64,000 bases of DNA from Pseudomonas frederiksbergensis (GCF_900105495.1 NZ_FNTF01000002.1:2889501-2953500), one strand, 5' to 3'. Positions 23,936 through 33,158 are shown, counted from the first letter of the stretch. The notes: generated by a model from the sequence alone, not told the origin. Program-made: numbers and translations.

Positions 23936-26900
23936 CTACAACGGCAAATGCCGACTCAACAACGCCCGCAACGCCGCCGGTTTCACCGGTTTAGCCAGGT
24001 AATCCAGCCCCGCCGCATGCACCTGGGCTACCGTCTCCGGTCGCCCATCGGCGCTGATCACAACCCCCGGCACAGGCTCACCCAATCGGGTGCGCAACCA
24101 TGCCATCAGTTCGGTTCCGGTCTCGCCATCGTCCAGGTGGTAATCCACCAAGGCCAATTGCGGTCTCATCCCGTCGCTGAGCAGCGCCGCACATTCATCG
24201 CGGTTGCGCGCGGTCCAGACCTGACAACCCCAGCGCGTCAGCAAACTGTTCATGCCGATCAGGATGCTGTCTTCGTTGTCGATGCACAGTACCTGCGAGC
24301 CGCTCAGCAATTTGCCATTGAGCTCGGCGGTCTTGGTCGGCAGGGCGGCTTGAGCACGAGCCAACGGCACGCTGACGCTGAACACGCTGCCGCGCCCCGG
24401 CCAGGAGCGTACGCGCAAGGTATGACCGAGCACGCGGCACAACCCGTCGGCGATCGCCAGGCCCAGCCCGAGGCCTTTTTCAGCGCGCGTCTGGTGGCTG
24501 TCGAGGCGTTTGAATTCTTCGAAGATGACCTGCTGTTTATCCAGCGGAATGCCCGGACCTCGGTCCCAGACTTCCAGGCACAGCTCGCCCTTGCGTCGGC
24601 GAACCCCCAGCAGCACTGGGCCTTTGGCGTAGCGGAAGGCATTGGTCAGGAAGTTCTGCAGGATTCGTCGCAGCAGTTTGATGTCGCTGTCGACGCGCAA
24701 CTTGCTGCCCCTGACCCGGAATTTCAGCCCCTGGTCGTGGGCCAGCGCCTTGAACTCGGCACCGAGGACGTCGAACATCTCATTGAGCACGAACGGCTTC
24801 GGATCGGGGTTGATCTTGCCGTTTTCCAGGCGGGAAATGTCCAGCAAATCGCTGATCAAGTCCTCCGCCGAGCGTAGTGACGTGTCCAGATGATGGACCA
24901 GTTTTTGCGCCTCGCCGGAGAGACCGTCCTCCTGGTGGGACAGGGCGGCCGAGAACAGTCGCGCAGCGTTCAACGGTTGCATCAAGTCGTGGCTGACCGC
25001 CGCCAGGAATCGGGTTTTCGACTGGTTGGCCAGCTCCGCGGTGCCTTTCGCTTCGGTCAGGGCGAGGTTGAGTTGCGACAGTTCGTGGGTCCGCTCGGTG
25101 ACCCGTCGCTCCAGGCCCTCGTTGGCTTCGGTCAGCGCTTGTTCAGCCTCGCGGAACGCGGTGATGTCGGTGAAACTCATGACAAAACCACCGCCCGGCA
25201 TCGGGTTGCCGATCAGCTCGATCACACGACCATTGGGGAAAAGTCTTTCAGAGGTGTGGGCGCGGCCCTGACGCATCCAGTGCAGGCGCCGGGCAACGTG
25301 CACTTCGGCTTCACCGGGACCGCATAGTCCGCGCTCGGCGTTGTAGCGAATGATGTCGGCAATTGGGCGGCCCAGCCTGATCAGTCCATCGGGGTAGTTG
25401 AACAGCTCCAGATAGCGCCGGTTCCAGGCCACCAGTTTCAGCGACTGGTCGACCACGCTGATGCCTTGGGTGATGTTCTCGATCGCGCCTTGCAGCAGCG
25501 CGCGGTTGAATTGCAGCACTTCCGAAGCTTCGTCGGCGATTCGCACGACGTCCTCGAGTTGCATTTCCCTACCTTCAATGGCGGCTTTTACCACCGCACG
25601 GGTCGAGGAAGCGCCGAGTACACCGGCCAGCAAGCGTTCGGTATGGGCGATCCATTCCCCGTCGGCGGTCTGGTTCGGGTTGAAGCCTTTGCCCTGACGG
25701 TAGGCGAAGCGGATAAAACTCTGACGGGCGCGTTCTTCGCCGACGAAGCGTGCGGCCAGCTGCAACAAATCGTCGATCTGCACCGACAGCATCGAACGGG
25801 CGCTGGGGCGGGCGCTGATTTCCTGACCGATGAAGCGACCCGCCTGCCAATGTTCCGAAACCCTCGTTCGCGACAGCACCGACACCCAGGCGAACAGCGT
25901 GAAGTTGGCCGCCAGCGACAACACCACGCCTTGGGTCAGCGGGGTGAGCGGCAGGTTCAGCGGGTTGCTGTGCAACCAGGCCAGCCCCGGGAAGCTGCTC
26001 AAGGACAAACCAAGGCTGTGGGCCGCGATCGGCAGAATCAGGGTGTAGAACCAGAGGAATGTCCCGGCGGCGAGACCCGCGAATACACCGCGACGATTGG
26101 CCTGTTTCCAGTACAGGGCGCCGAGCATGGCCGGGGCCAGTTGGGTCACGGCGGCGAAGGCGATCTGGCCGATGGTCGCTAGACTCGCCGTCGAGCCGAG
26201 CAGGCGATAACTGACGTAGGCCAGCAGCAGAATCACCACAATGCTCACTCGGCGCACCGAGAGCATCCACTGGCGGAACACTTCGAACGGCCGCTCGGCG
26301 TTGTTGCGCCGCAGCAACCATGGCAACAGCATGTCGTTGGAGACCATGGTCGAAAGCGCCACGCTGGCGACAATCACCATGCCGGTCGCCGCCGAGGCGC
26401 CACCTATAAACGCCAGCATCGCCAAGGCAGGATGGGCTTGGGCGAGCGGCAGGCTGATGACAAACGAGTCCGGCAGCACCGAACTCGGCAGCAGCATCTG
26501 ACCGGCGAGGGCGATGGGCACGACGAACAGCGCCGCCAGCGCCAGATAGGCTGGAAACACCCATTTGGCCAGGCGCAGATCCTGAGGGTCGATGTTTTCC
26601 ACCACGGTCACATGGAACTGCCGGGGCAGGCAGATGATTGCCATCATCGCCACGCCGGTCTGTACCACCATCGATGGCCAGTTGATGGTTTCCTTCCAAT
26701 ACTCTTCGAGGCGCGGGGCGAGCATGGCCTGGTCGAACAGGTCCTCGAAACCGTCGTACAGGCCATAGGTCACGAACGCGCCGACCGCGAGAAAGGCGAA
26801 CAGCTTGACCAGCGATTCGAACGCAATCGCCAGCACCATGCCGCGGTGGTGCTCCGTGGCGTCGAGGTTGCGGGTACCGAAGACGATGGTGAACAGCGCC

Positions 26901-27406
26901 AGTACCAGCGACACGATCAACGCCGTGTCCTGGGCGCGCGTGCCCATGGCGTCGGCACCGGCGCCGATCAGCAGGTTCACCCCGAGCACGATGCCCTTGA
27001 GTTGCAGCGCGATGTAGGGCAACACGCCGACCAGGCAGATCAGCGCCACCACCACCGCCAGCGACTGGGATTTGCCATAACGCGCGGCGATGAAGTCGGC
27101 AATGGAGGTGATGTTCTCCTGCTTGCTGATCATCACCATTTTTTGCAGGACCCACGGCGCGCACACCAGCAGCAGGATCGGCCCGAGGTAGATCGGCAGG
27201 AAAGACCAGAGTTGTTCGGCGGCCTGGCCCACGGCGCCAAAGAAGGTCCAGCTGGTGCAATAGACGGCCAGCGACAGGCTGTACACCCAGGCGCGCACTC
27301 GCGGCGGCAACGGTGTGCTGCGACGATCGCCGTAGAAGGCGATGGCGAACATGATGGCCATATAGGCCAGGGCGACGACGGCGATCAGCCCGCTGGACAG
27401 CGACAT
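23936..27406 (-). CDS. Transporter-like (SSSF) hybrid sensor histidine kinase / response regulator
   Basis: A 1156-residue membrane protein. Residues 1 to about 500 form a 12-13 helix sodium/solute symporter (SLC5/PutP-like) domain. A PAS-like region lies at about 640-750, then a coiled coil. The HisKA motif AVSHDLMQPLN has phospho-acceptor His806. The HATPase shows NFLTNAFRYAKG, DRGPGIP and GLGLGLAIADG. The C-terminal receiver has Asp1088 in LVDYHLDD and the Lys in YLAKPVKP. The layout recalls CbrA, but CbrA lacks the C-terminal receiver, so this is a separate orphan hybrid kinase. No response regulator with an output domain is adjacent. GGAG five bases upstream on its strand favours ATG 27406. 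Confidence 0.93.
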   Translation of the reverse strand: MSLSSGLIAVVALAYMAIMFAIAFYGDRRSTPLPPRVRAWVYSLSLAVYCTSWTFFGAVGQAAEQLWSFLPIYLGPILLLVCAPWVLQKMVMISKQENITSIADFIAARYGKSQSLAVVVALICLVGVLPYIALQLKGIVLGVNLLIGAGADAMGTRAQDTALIVSLVLALFTIVFGTRNLDATEHHRGMVLAIAFESLVKLFAFLAVGAFVTYGLYDGFEDLFDQAMLAPRLEEYWKETINWPSMVVQTGVAMMAIICLPRQFHVTVVENIDPQDLRLAKWVFPAYLALAALFVVPIALAGQMLLPSSVLPDSFVISLPLAQAHPALAMLAFIGGASAATGMVIVASVALSTMVSNDMLLPWLLRRNNAERPFEVFRQWMLSVRRVSIVVILLLAYVSYRLLGSTASLATIGQIAFAAVTQLAPAMLGALYWKQANRRGVFAGLAAGTFLWFYTLILPIAAHSLGLSLSSFPGLAWLHSNPLNLPLTPLTQGVVLSLAANFTLFAWVSVLSRTRVSEHWQAGRFIGQEISARPSARSMLSVQIDDLLQLAARFVGEERARQSFIRFAYRQGKGFNPNQTADGEWIAHTERLLAGVLGASSTRAVVKAAIEGREMQLEDVVRIADEASEVLQFNRALLQGAIENITQGISVVDQSLKLVAWNRRYLELFNYPDGLIRLGRPIADIIRYNAERGLCGPGEAEVHVARRLHWMRQGRAHTSERLFPNGRVIELIGNPMPGGGFVMSFTDITAFREAEQALTEANEGLERRVTERTHELSQLNLALTEAKGTAELANQSKTRFLAAVSHDLMQPLNAARLFSAALSHQEDGLSGEAQKLVHHLDTSLRSAEDLISDLLDISRLENGKINPDPKPFVLNEMFDVLGAEFKALAHDQGLKFRVRGSKLRVDSDIKLLRRILQNFLTNAFRYAKGPVLLGVRRRKGELCLEVWDRGPGIPLDKQQVIFEEFKRLDSHQTRAEKGLGLGLAIADGLCRVLGHTLRVRSWPGRGSVFSVSVPLARAQAALPTKTAELNGKLLSGSQVLCIDNEDSILIGMNSLLTRWGCQVWTARNRDECAALLSDGMRPQLALVDYHLDDGETGTELMAWLRTRLGEPVPGVVISADGRPETVAQVHAAGLDYLAKPVKPAALRALLSRHLPL

Positions 27407-27555
27407 GGGAACTCCAGACAAAAGACACCCGGGACTCCCTCCCGGACAGACAGTCTCGCACGATGGCAGGGGTTAGTCAGTGTCGACCAAGGTCGCGGCG
27501 TGGCGGGGTGTCGCAGGCGGTGTGTCAGTGGGATCTTGGGTGTTTGGGCGGGCCT

Positions 27556-27702
27556 CATCGCGAGCAGGCTCACTCCCACAATGGATCTATGTTGGGCACA
27601 AATTACGCGTCCACTGAAGATCAACTGTAGGAGCAAGGCTTGCCCGCGATGGCGGCGTCCACTGAAGATCAACTGTGGGAGCGAGCCTGCTCGCGATGGC
27701 GG
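27556..27702. repeat. REP cluster with a tandem duplicated unit
   Basis: One inverted REP arm (CATCGCGAGCAGGCTCACTC, from 27556) is followed by two head-to-tail units beginning GCGTCCACTGAAGATCAACT at 27607 and 27655. In both units the first 22 bases are identical. The REP parts differ: GTAGGAGCAAGGCTTGCCCG against GTGGGAGCGAGCCTGCTCGC. The cluster ends two bases before the TetR stop codon. Confidence 0.9.
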
Positions 27703-27704
27703 TA

Positions 27705-28244
27705 TTACTGACTCAACGCAATCTCGATCAACCGATGCAACTCCTCAACCTCCAGCGGCGCCGCCGAGAACAGGATGCGAAACACCGTCGGCGCCGCCAC
27801 CAGGTTGATCAGCCGATCGACGTTCGGCTTCGGCTGATCGGGGTAACGATCCAGGATCGTCTGCAACTGCCCGCCAATAATCGTCGCGCAAAGTGTCGGC
27901 GTGGTGCTGCATTGCACGTCGCGCAACATGTTGCGACCGGGTTCGGAACTCATTTCGTCCAGATATTGCTCGGCCCAGGCGCGCACGTCGCCGCGCAGGC
28001 TGCCGGTATTGGCCGGCTCACTTTCGGGACGCATGCGGGCGAGGGCGACGTCCGCCAACAACACTGACAGGTCGCCCCAGCGCCGATAGATGGTCGACGG
28101 CGTGACGCCCGCGCGGGCGGCGATTTGCGGGACGGTCACGGTGGTGCGGTCCTGCTCTTCGAGGAGATCGCGCACTGCCGAGTGGACCGACTCTTGCACC
28201 CGGGCGCTTCTGCCGCCGGGGCGTAAACCTTCTTTTATAGCCAT
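27705..28244 (-). CDS. TetR/AcrR family transcriptional regulator
   Basis: A 179-residue repressor-type regulator. The N-terminal helix-turn-helix TVTVPQIAARAGVTPSTIYRRWGDL lies at about 35-59, followed by the usual hydrophobic helix LLADVALAR. The C-terminal domain from about 75 is ligand-binding and dimerising (AWAEQYLDEM, LIIGGQL-like segments); its ligand is unknown. It is divergent from an MFS transporter, and the 90-base gap holds an inverted repeat, so the standard reading is that it represses the pump gene and perhaps itself. The stop abuts a REP cluster. Confidence 0.92.
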   Translation of the reverse strand: MAIKEGLRPGGRSARVQESVHSAVRDLLEEQDRTTVTVPQIAARAGVTPSTIYRRWGDLSVLLADVALARMRPESEPANTGSLRGDVRAWAEQYLDEMSSEPGRNMLRDVQCSTTPTLCATIIGGQLQTILDRYPDQPKPNVDRLINLVAAPTVFRILFSAAPLEVEELHRLIEIALSQ

Positions 28245-28291
28245 GCATCGGACCTTAACACAAAGAATTTGCTTTAAGCTCTAGCCAGTCG

Positions 28292-28332
28292 CACACTCCG
28301 CAAAAGCAAAAAATTAGCTTTACGGAGCGTGC
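28292..28332. promoter_or_regulatory. Imperfect inverted repeat between tetR and the MFS gene
   Basis: CACACTCCGCAAAAGC (from about 28292) is mirrored by GCTTTACGGAGCGTG (to about 28332), with one gap and two mismatches. It overlaps the ribosome site region (GGAG, 28324-28327) of the MFS gene. A second AT-rich stretch with TTGCTTTAAG is at 28269. It is a plausible TetR operator, or a leader hairpin. Confidence 0.45.
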
Positions 28333-28334
28333 GC

Positions 28335-29528
28335 ATGTCCAGTTCAACGTCTAATCGTTCAAGCCTGTGGTTCCTGGCGATCACCTTACTCAGTTTTCTG
28401 GCGGCGTCCACGGCGCCGACGCCGTTGTACCACCTGTACCAGGAACACCTGCAATTCTCGGCAGCGACCCTGACCCTGATTTTCGGCGTGTACGCGATCA
28501 GCTTGCTGGCGGCACTGCTCACGGTCGGTTCGCTCTCGGATTACCTGGGGCGCAAACCGGTGATCTTTACCGCTGTGATGCTGAACATGCTGGCGATGCT
28601 GCTGTTCATCAATGCAGACAGTGTCGCCTGTTTGATCAGCGCGCGAGTGCTTCAAGGCTTTGCAACGGGGATGGCCACCGCCGTATTGAGTGCGGCGCTG
28701 TTGGACACCGATCGCCAGCAGGGGCCGTTGGTCAACAGTGTCGCGCCGTTGCTGGGCATGGCGGTGGGCGCCATGGGCTGCGGCTTGTTGGCCGAGTTTG
28801 CACCGCTGCCGTTGCAGTTGACCTATTGGGTGCTGTTCGCGCTGTTTGTGATGCAGGCGCTGTACGTCTGGCGATTGCCGGAAAGCGTCAGCCGCCAACC
28901 GGGAGCCTGGGCCTCGCTGCGCCCGACACTGCATGTGCCGATCCAGGCGCGACGTGCGTTGTGGCTGGTGCTGCCGATCAATATCGCGGTGTGGGCGCTC
29001 GGTGGTTTTTACGCTTCCTTGGCGCCGTCTCTGGTGCGCACAGCGACGGGATCGACCTCGAATCTGATTGGCGGTGCGACGGTGGCGGTGTTGACGGTGA
29101 CCGGCGCTCTGATGATCTACACCCTGCGCGATCGGCCGGCCGACAAGGTTTTGCGCTTGGGCGGCAGCCTGCTGCCCGTTGGTGTCGCGCTGATCCTGAT
29201 GGCGGTGCACAGCGCCAGCCTTACGCTGTTTTTCGTCGGGACGCTGGTGGCCGGATGCGGTTTCGGTGCCGGTTTCCTCGGTGCATTGCGCAGCGTCGTG
29301 CCGCTGGCCTTACCCCATGAACGGGCAGGGTTGATGTCGGCTTACTACGTGCTCAGTTATCTGGCGTTCTGCTTGCCGTCGTTGCTGGCCGGGAATTTGA
29401 CCCGGACCTTCGGGCTGGTGGCCACGACCGATGGTTACGGCGCGGTGCTGATTATTCTTTCGGCCGGCGCTCTGCTCGCGTTGATGCGTCAGCAGTCGAT
29501 GAAAGTCTGTGGCGTCGATGTTCGATGA
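28335..29528 (+). CDS. MFS transporter, TetR-linked
   Basis: A 397-residue 12-helix major facilitator. It opens WFLAITLLSFLAASTAPTPLY. Motif A-like LSDYLGRKPVIF follows helix 2, and ISARVLQGFATGMATAVL marks helix 4 (the drug/H+ antiporter signature region). Residues and divergent TetR control suggest an efflux pump of the DHA1 type, but the substrate is unknown. The start is ATG 28335 with GGAG seven bases upstream; a GTG at 28329 is the alternative. The cupin gene begins 42 bases after the stop and may share the transcript. Confidence 0.88.
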   Translation: MSSSTSNRSSLWFLAITLLSFLAASTAPTPLYHLYQEHLQFSAATLTLIFGVYAISLLAALLTVGSLSDYLGRKPVIFTAVMLNMLAMLLFINADSVACLISARVLQGFATGMATAVLSAALLDTDRQQGPLVNSVAPLLGMAVGAMGCGLLAEFAPLPLQLTYWVLFALFVMQALYVWRLPESVSRQPGAWASLRPTLHVPIQARRALWLVLPINIAVWALGGFYASLAPSLVRTATGSTSNLIGGATVAVLTVTGALMIYTLRDRPADKVLRLGGSLLPVGVALILMAVHSASLTLFFVGTLVAGCGFGAGFLGALRSVVPLALPHERAGLMSAYYVLSYLAFCLPSLLAGNLTRTFGLVATTDGYGAVLIILSAGALLALMRQQSMKVCGVDVR

Positions 29529-29570
29529 CCGTTAGCCTTGGCACCGCCCTGCCTTTCGACGGACCGCCCC

Positions 29571-29882
29571 ATGAAAATCATCCGCAGCAAATCCTTCACC
29601 GCTGACCGTGCCTGGGGCGCTTTGGATATCGCCAATATGAACGGCATCACCACGCGTTTGCACTGGACCGACCAGCCCTATAAATGGCACATCAATGATG
29701 GGCAGGAAGTGTTCGTGGTGCTGGATGGTGTTGTGCAGATGCGTTATCGCGAAGCAGGTCAGGAGCAAGAAGTGATGTTGGGCGTAGGCGATATCTTCTA
29801 TGCCGACGTTGGCACCGAACACGTTGCCCATCCGCAAGGTGTGGCAAGAATCCTGGTGATCGAGACTGAAGGCAGCGTCTGA
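29571..29882 (+). CDS. Cupin domain protein, 103 aa
   Basis: A single-domain cupin of 103 residues. Motif 1 appears as WHINDGQEVFVVLDGVVQMR (about 34-53) and motif 2 as VGDIFYADVGTEHVAHPQG (about 78-96). The His and Glu residues are partly placed as metal ligands (His35, Glu40 and His91 or His94), so metal binding is possible but not certain. Function is unknown: small cupins can be isomerases, dioxygenases or sensors. The frame is open back to 29538, but ATG 29571 gives the compact domain. It may be cotranscribed with the MFS gene upstream. Confidence 0.82.
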   Translation: MKIIRSKSFTADRAWGALDIANMNGITTRLHWTDQPYKWHINDGQEVFVVLDGVVQMRYREAGQEQEVMLGVGDIFYADVGTEHVAHPQGVARILVIETEGSV

Positions 29883-29987
29883 CGCTATATCTGCAAAACA
29901 GATAACAGTTAGAGATATTACCCGTTATATCGATATTCGATTCGGATCTACCATGGACTCCACCTCAACAGAGGACAGGAGTTCACC

Positions 29988-31139
29988 ATGACATGCCCCA
30001 ACATTGCCCCAGCCGGTTTCAAACCCTTCAGTCATTTGCAGCACCCGCGTGAGGTGATCCGCCAGTTCACGCCGAACTGGTTCGCCGCCACCATGGGCAC
30101 CGGTGTGCTGGCGTTGGCGCTGGCGCAGCTGCCCGGCGCAAATGCCGGTTTGTACGCGATTGCCGAAGCCCTATGGCTGTTCAACATCGTGCTGTTCGTT
30201 TTGTTCACGGTCATGTATGCGGCGCGTTGGGCGCTGTTTTTCGATGAGGCGCGAAGGATTTTCGGTCACTCCACGGTCTCGATGTTTTTCGGCACCATCC
30301 CCATGGGCCTGGCGACCACCATTAATGGTTTCTTACTGTTTGGTCTGCCGCGTTGGGGTGAGGGCGTGATACATCTCGCCGAGGTGCTGTGGTGGCTGGA
30401 TGTGGCGATGTCTGTGGCGTGCGGCGTGCTGATTCCCTACCTGATGTTCACCCGTCAGGAGCACAGCATTGACCAGATGACCGCCGTCTGGCTGTTGCCG
30501 GTGGTAGCGGCAGAAGTGGCGGCCGCCAGCGGTGGTCTGCTGGCGCCGCACCTGGCCGATGTCCATTCGCAACTGGTGGTGCTGGTGACCAGCTACGTGC
30601 TCTGGGCCTTTTCCCTGCCGGTGGCGTTCAGCATTCTGACCATTCTGTTGCTGCGTATGGCGCTGCATAAATTGCCCCACGAAAACATGGCCGCCTCCAG
30701 CTGGCTGGCACTCGGTCCGATCGGCACCGGGGCGTTGGGCATGTTGCTGTTGGGCGCCGACGCGCCGGCGATCTTTGCGGCCAATGGTCTGCCGGGCATC
30801 GGTGAAATCGCCGAAGGGTTGGGATTGGTGGCCGGGATTACCTTGTGGGGCTTTGGCCTGTGGTGGATGCTGATCGCGGTGCTGATCACCCTGCGTTACC
30901 TGCGCGTCGGCATCCCTTTCAATCTCGGCTGGTGGGGTTTTACCTTCCCGCTGGGCGTCTATTCCCTGGCGACATTGAAACTGGCCAGTACCTTGAACCT
31001 GAGGTTTTTCAGCGTTTTTGGCTGCGTGCTGGTGGTGTTGCTGGCGGTGATGTGGCTGATCGTCGCCAAACGGACAGTGCAGGGCGCCTGGCGGGGTGAG
31101 TTATTTGTCTCGCCGTGCATTGCAGGATTAAACAAATAA
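29988..31139 (+). CDS. TDT / SLAC1-type anion transporter
   Basis: A 383-residue membrane protein of the tellurite-resistance/dicarboxylate transporter family, with about ten helices. The family start FTPNWFAATMGTGVLALAL is at about 26-44. The repeated Phe/Gly helices include SMFFGTIPMGLATTINGFL. Known members carry malate (Mae1), sulfite (Ssu1), tellurite-related anions (TehA) or act as plant SLAC1 channels, so the substrate stays open. CAGGAG before ATG 29988 is a good ribosome site. The upstream gap contains CCGTTATATCG, a motif also found near 20.6 kb. Confidence 0.9.
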   Translation: MTCPNIAPAGFKPFSHLQHPREVIRQFTPNWFAATMGTGVLALALAQLPGANAGLYAIAEALWLFNIVLFVLFTVMYAARWALFFDEARRIFGHSTVSMFFGTIPMGLATTINGFLLFGLPRWGEGVIHLAEVLWWLDVAMSVACGVLIPYLMFTRQEHSIDQMTAVWLLPVVAAEVAAASGGLLAPHLADVHSQLVVLVTSYVLWAFSLPVAFSILTILLLRMALHKLPHENMAASSWLALGPIGTGALGMLLLGADAPAIFAANGLPGIGEIAEGLGLVAGITLWGFGLWWMLIAVLITLRYLRVGIPFNLGWWGFTFPLGVYSLATLKLASTLNLRFFSVFGCVLVVLLAVMWLIVAKRTVQGAWRGELFVSPCIAGLNK

Positions 31140-31237
31140 CCTGCAAAGTTTAGGTAATGTGTGGCCTGGATCGTCGTTGGATATTCCAATAACTGCATCC
31201 ACGCCACTCTCTACCCAACATCAGGGACACATGGAAG

Positions 31238-33112
31238 ATGAGTCACCCCTCACAGTTCACCTTGCTTCGCACCCGGCGCTTCCTGCCGTTCTTCGTCACG
31301 CAGTCGCTCGGGGCGTTCAACGACAACATCTTCAAGCAGTCGCTGATTCTCGCCATTCTCTACAAGTTGACGATCGACGGTGACCGCTCGATCTGGGTCA
31401 ACCTGTGTGCGCTGCTGTTCATCCTGCCGTTCTTCCTGTTCTCGGCACTGGCCGGGCAGTTCGGGGAAAAGTTCGCCAAGGACGCGCTGATTCGTCTGAT
31501 CAAGCTCGGGGAAATCGCCATCATGGCGGTCGGCGCGGTCGGTTTCATGTTCGATCACCTGTGGCTGATGCTGGTGGCGCTGTTTGCCATGGGCACTCAC
31601 TCAGCGCTGTTCGGGCCGGTGAAATATTCGATCCTGCCCCAGGCCTTGCGTGACGAAGAACTGGTGGGTGGCAACGGCCTGGTGGAAATGGGCACCTTCC
31701 TGGCGATCCTCGCCGGGACCATCGGCGCCGGGATCATGATGTCCTCCAGTCATTACGCGCCGATCGTCTCCACGGCGATCCTCGGTGTGGCGATGCTCGG
31801 CTATCTGGCCAGTCGCAGCATTCCGAGGGCTGCGGCCGCCTCCCCGGAAATGCGCCTGAACTGGAACATTTTCAGCCAGTCCTGGGCCACCTTGAAGCTG
31901 GGCTTGGGGCAGACGCCTGCGGTGTCACGCTCGATTGTCGGCAACTCGTGGTTCTGGTTTGTCGGGGCGATTTATCTGACGCAAATCCCTGCTTACGCCA
32001 AGGAGTGGATGCACGGCGACGAAACCGTGGTGACGCTGATTCTTACGGTGTTCTCGGTCGGTATCGCACTCGGTTCGATGCTCTGCGAGAAATTGTCCGG
32101 TCGCAAAGTCGAGATCGGTCTGGTGCCGTTCGGCTCGTTCGGTCTGACTGTGTTTGGTTTGCTGCTGTGGTGGCATTCCGGTGGGATTCCAGACAGTGTT
32201 GCCGGCCATGGCTGGATCGAAGTCCTGGGTTTTGGCCATGCCTGGCTGGTGTTGATCGACATTCTCGGGCTTGGCGTGTTCGGCGGTTTCTACATCGTGC
32301 CGCTGTATGCGCTGATTCAGTCGCGGACTCCGGAGAACGAGCGGGCGCGGGTAATTGCCGCCAACAATATTCTCAACGCGCTGTTCATGGTGGTCTCGGC
32401 GATTGTCTCGATCGTCTTGCTGAGCATGGTCGAGCTGTCGATTCCGCAGCTGTTCCTGGTGGTGTCGCTGCTGAACATCGGCGTCAACGCCTACATCTTC
32501 AGCATCGTCCCCGAATTCAGCATGCGCTTCCTGATCTGGCTGCTCAGCCACTCCATGTACCGCGTGGAGCATCGCAATTTGCAGCTGATTCCCGATGAAG
32601 GCGCGGCATTGCTGGTGTGCAATCACGTGTCCTTCGTCGACGCCTTGCTGATTGGCGGCGCGGTGCGTCGGCCGATTCGCTTTGTGATGTATTACAAGAT
32701 CTACAACCTGCCAGTGCTGAACTTCATCTTTCGCACGGCCGGGACCATTCCTATCGCGGGACGTCAGGAAGACATTCAGATCTACGAAAAAGCCTTCACG
32801 CGCATTGCTCAGTATCTGAAGGACGGCGAGTTGGTGTGCATCTTCCCTGAGGGCAAATTGACCGCCGATGGCGAGATCAACGAGTTCAAGGGTGGGCTGA
32901 CGCGGATTCTCGAAGAGACGCCGGTACCGGTGATTCCCCTGGCATTGCAGGGTTTGTGGGGGAGTTTTTTCAGTCGCGATCCGCAAAAGGGCATGTTTCG
33001 CCGGTTGTGGTCACGGGTGACCCTGGTGGCAGGGCCTGCGGTGTCGGTCGACGTGGCAGAGCCAGCCCGGTTGCAAGGGTTGGTGGGGGAATTGCGCGGC
33101 GCTATGCGCTGA
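31238..33112 (+). CDS. LplT-like MFS transporter fused to a PlsC-type acyltransferase
   Basis: A 624-residue two-part protein. Residues 1 to about 410 form an MFS transporter like LplT (lysophospholipid flippase; RRFLPFFVTQSLGAFNDN start). Residues about 425-624 are a 1-acyl-glycerol-3-phosphate acyltransferase domain with the HX4D motif NHVSFVDAL (His463, Asp468) and FPEGKLTADGEI near 539. In E. coli LplT brings in lysophosphatidylethanolamine and Aas re-acylates it. Here flippase and acyltransferase are one chain, without the acyl-ACP synthetase domain that Aas carries. Role in membrane phospholipid repair is inferred from this pairing. Confidence 0.92.
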   Translation: MSHPSQFTLLRTRRFLPFFVTQSLGAFNDNIFKQSLILAILYKLTIDGDRSIWVNLCALLFILPFFLFSALAGQFGEKFAKDALIRLIKLGEIAIMAVGAVGFMFDHLWLMLVALFAMGTHSALFGPVKYSILPQALRDEELVGGNGLVEMGTFLAILAGTIGAGIMMSSSHYAPIVSTAILGVAMLGYLASRSIPRAAAASPEMRLNWNIFSQSWATLKLGLGQTPAVSRSIVGNSWFWFVGAIYLTQIPAYAKEWMHGDETVVTLILTVFSVGIALGSMLCEKLSGRKVEIGLVPFGSFGLTVFGLLLWWHSGGIPDSVAGHGWIEVLGFGHAWLVLIDILGLGVFGGFYIVPLYALIQSRTPENERARVIAANNILNALFMVVSAIVSIVLLSMVELSIPQLFLVVSLLNIGVNAYIFSIVPEFSMRFLIWLLSHSMYRVEHRNLQLIPDEGAALLVCNHVSFVDALLIGGAVRRPIRFVMYYKIYNLPVLNFIFRTAGTIPIAGRQEDIQIYEKAFTRIAQYLKDGELVCIFPEGKLTADGEINEFKGGLTRILEETPVPVIPLALQGLWGSFFSRDPQKGMFRRLWSRVTLVAGPAVSVDVAEPARLQGLVGELRGAMR

Positions 33113-33158
33113 TTCCTTTCGTTGCGGGCCGCTAACCCAGCGTGCCCGCGCCGCGCAT

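Noticed and set aside
27556..27702. The repeat cluster as a CRISPR array
   Set aside because: Only two tandem units with no unique spacers, and the units match REP sequences; no cas genes nearby.
23936..27808. Long plus-strand frames opposite the hybrid kinase
   Set aside because: They are Arg/Gln/His-rich shadows with no motif and overlap a complete, motif-rich gene.
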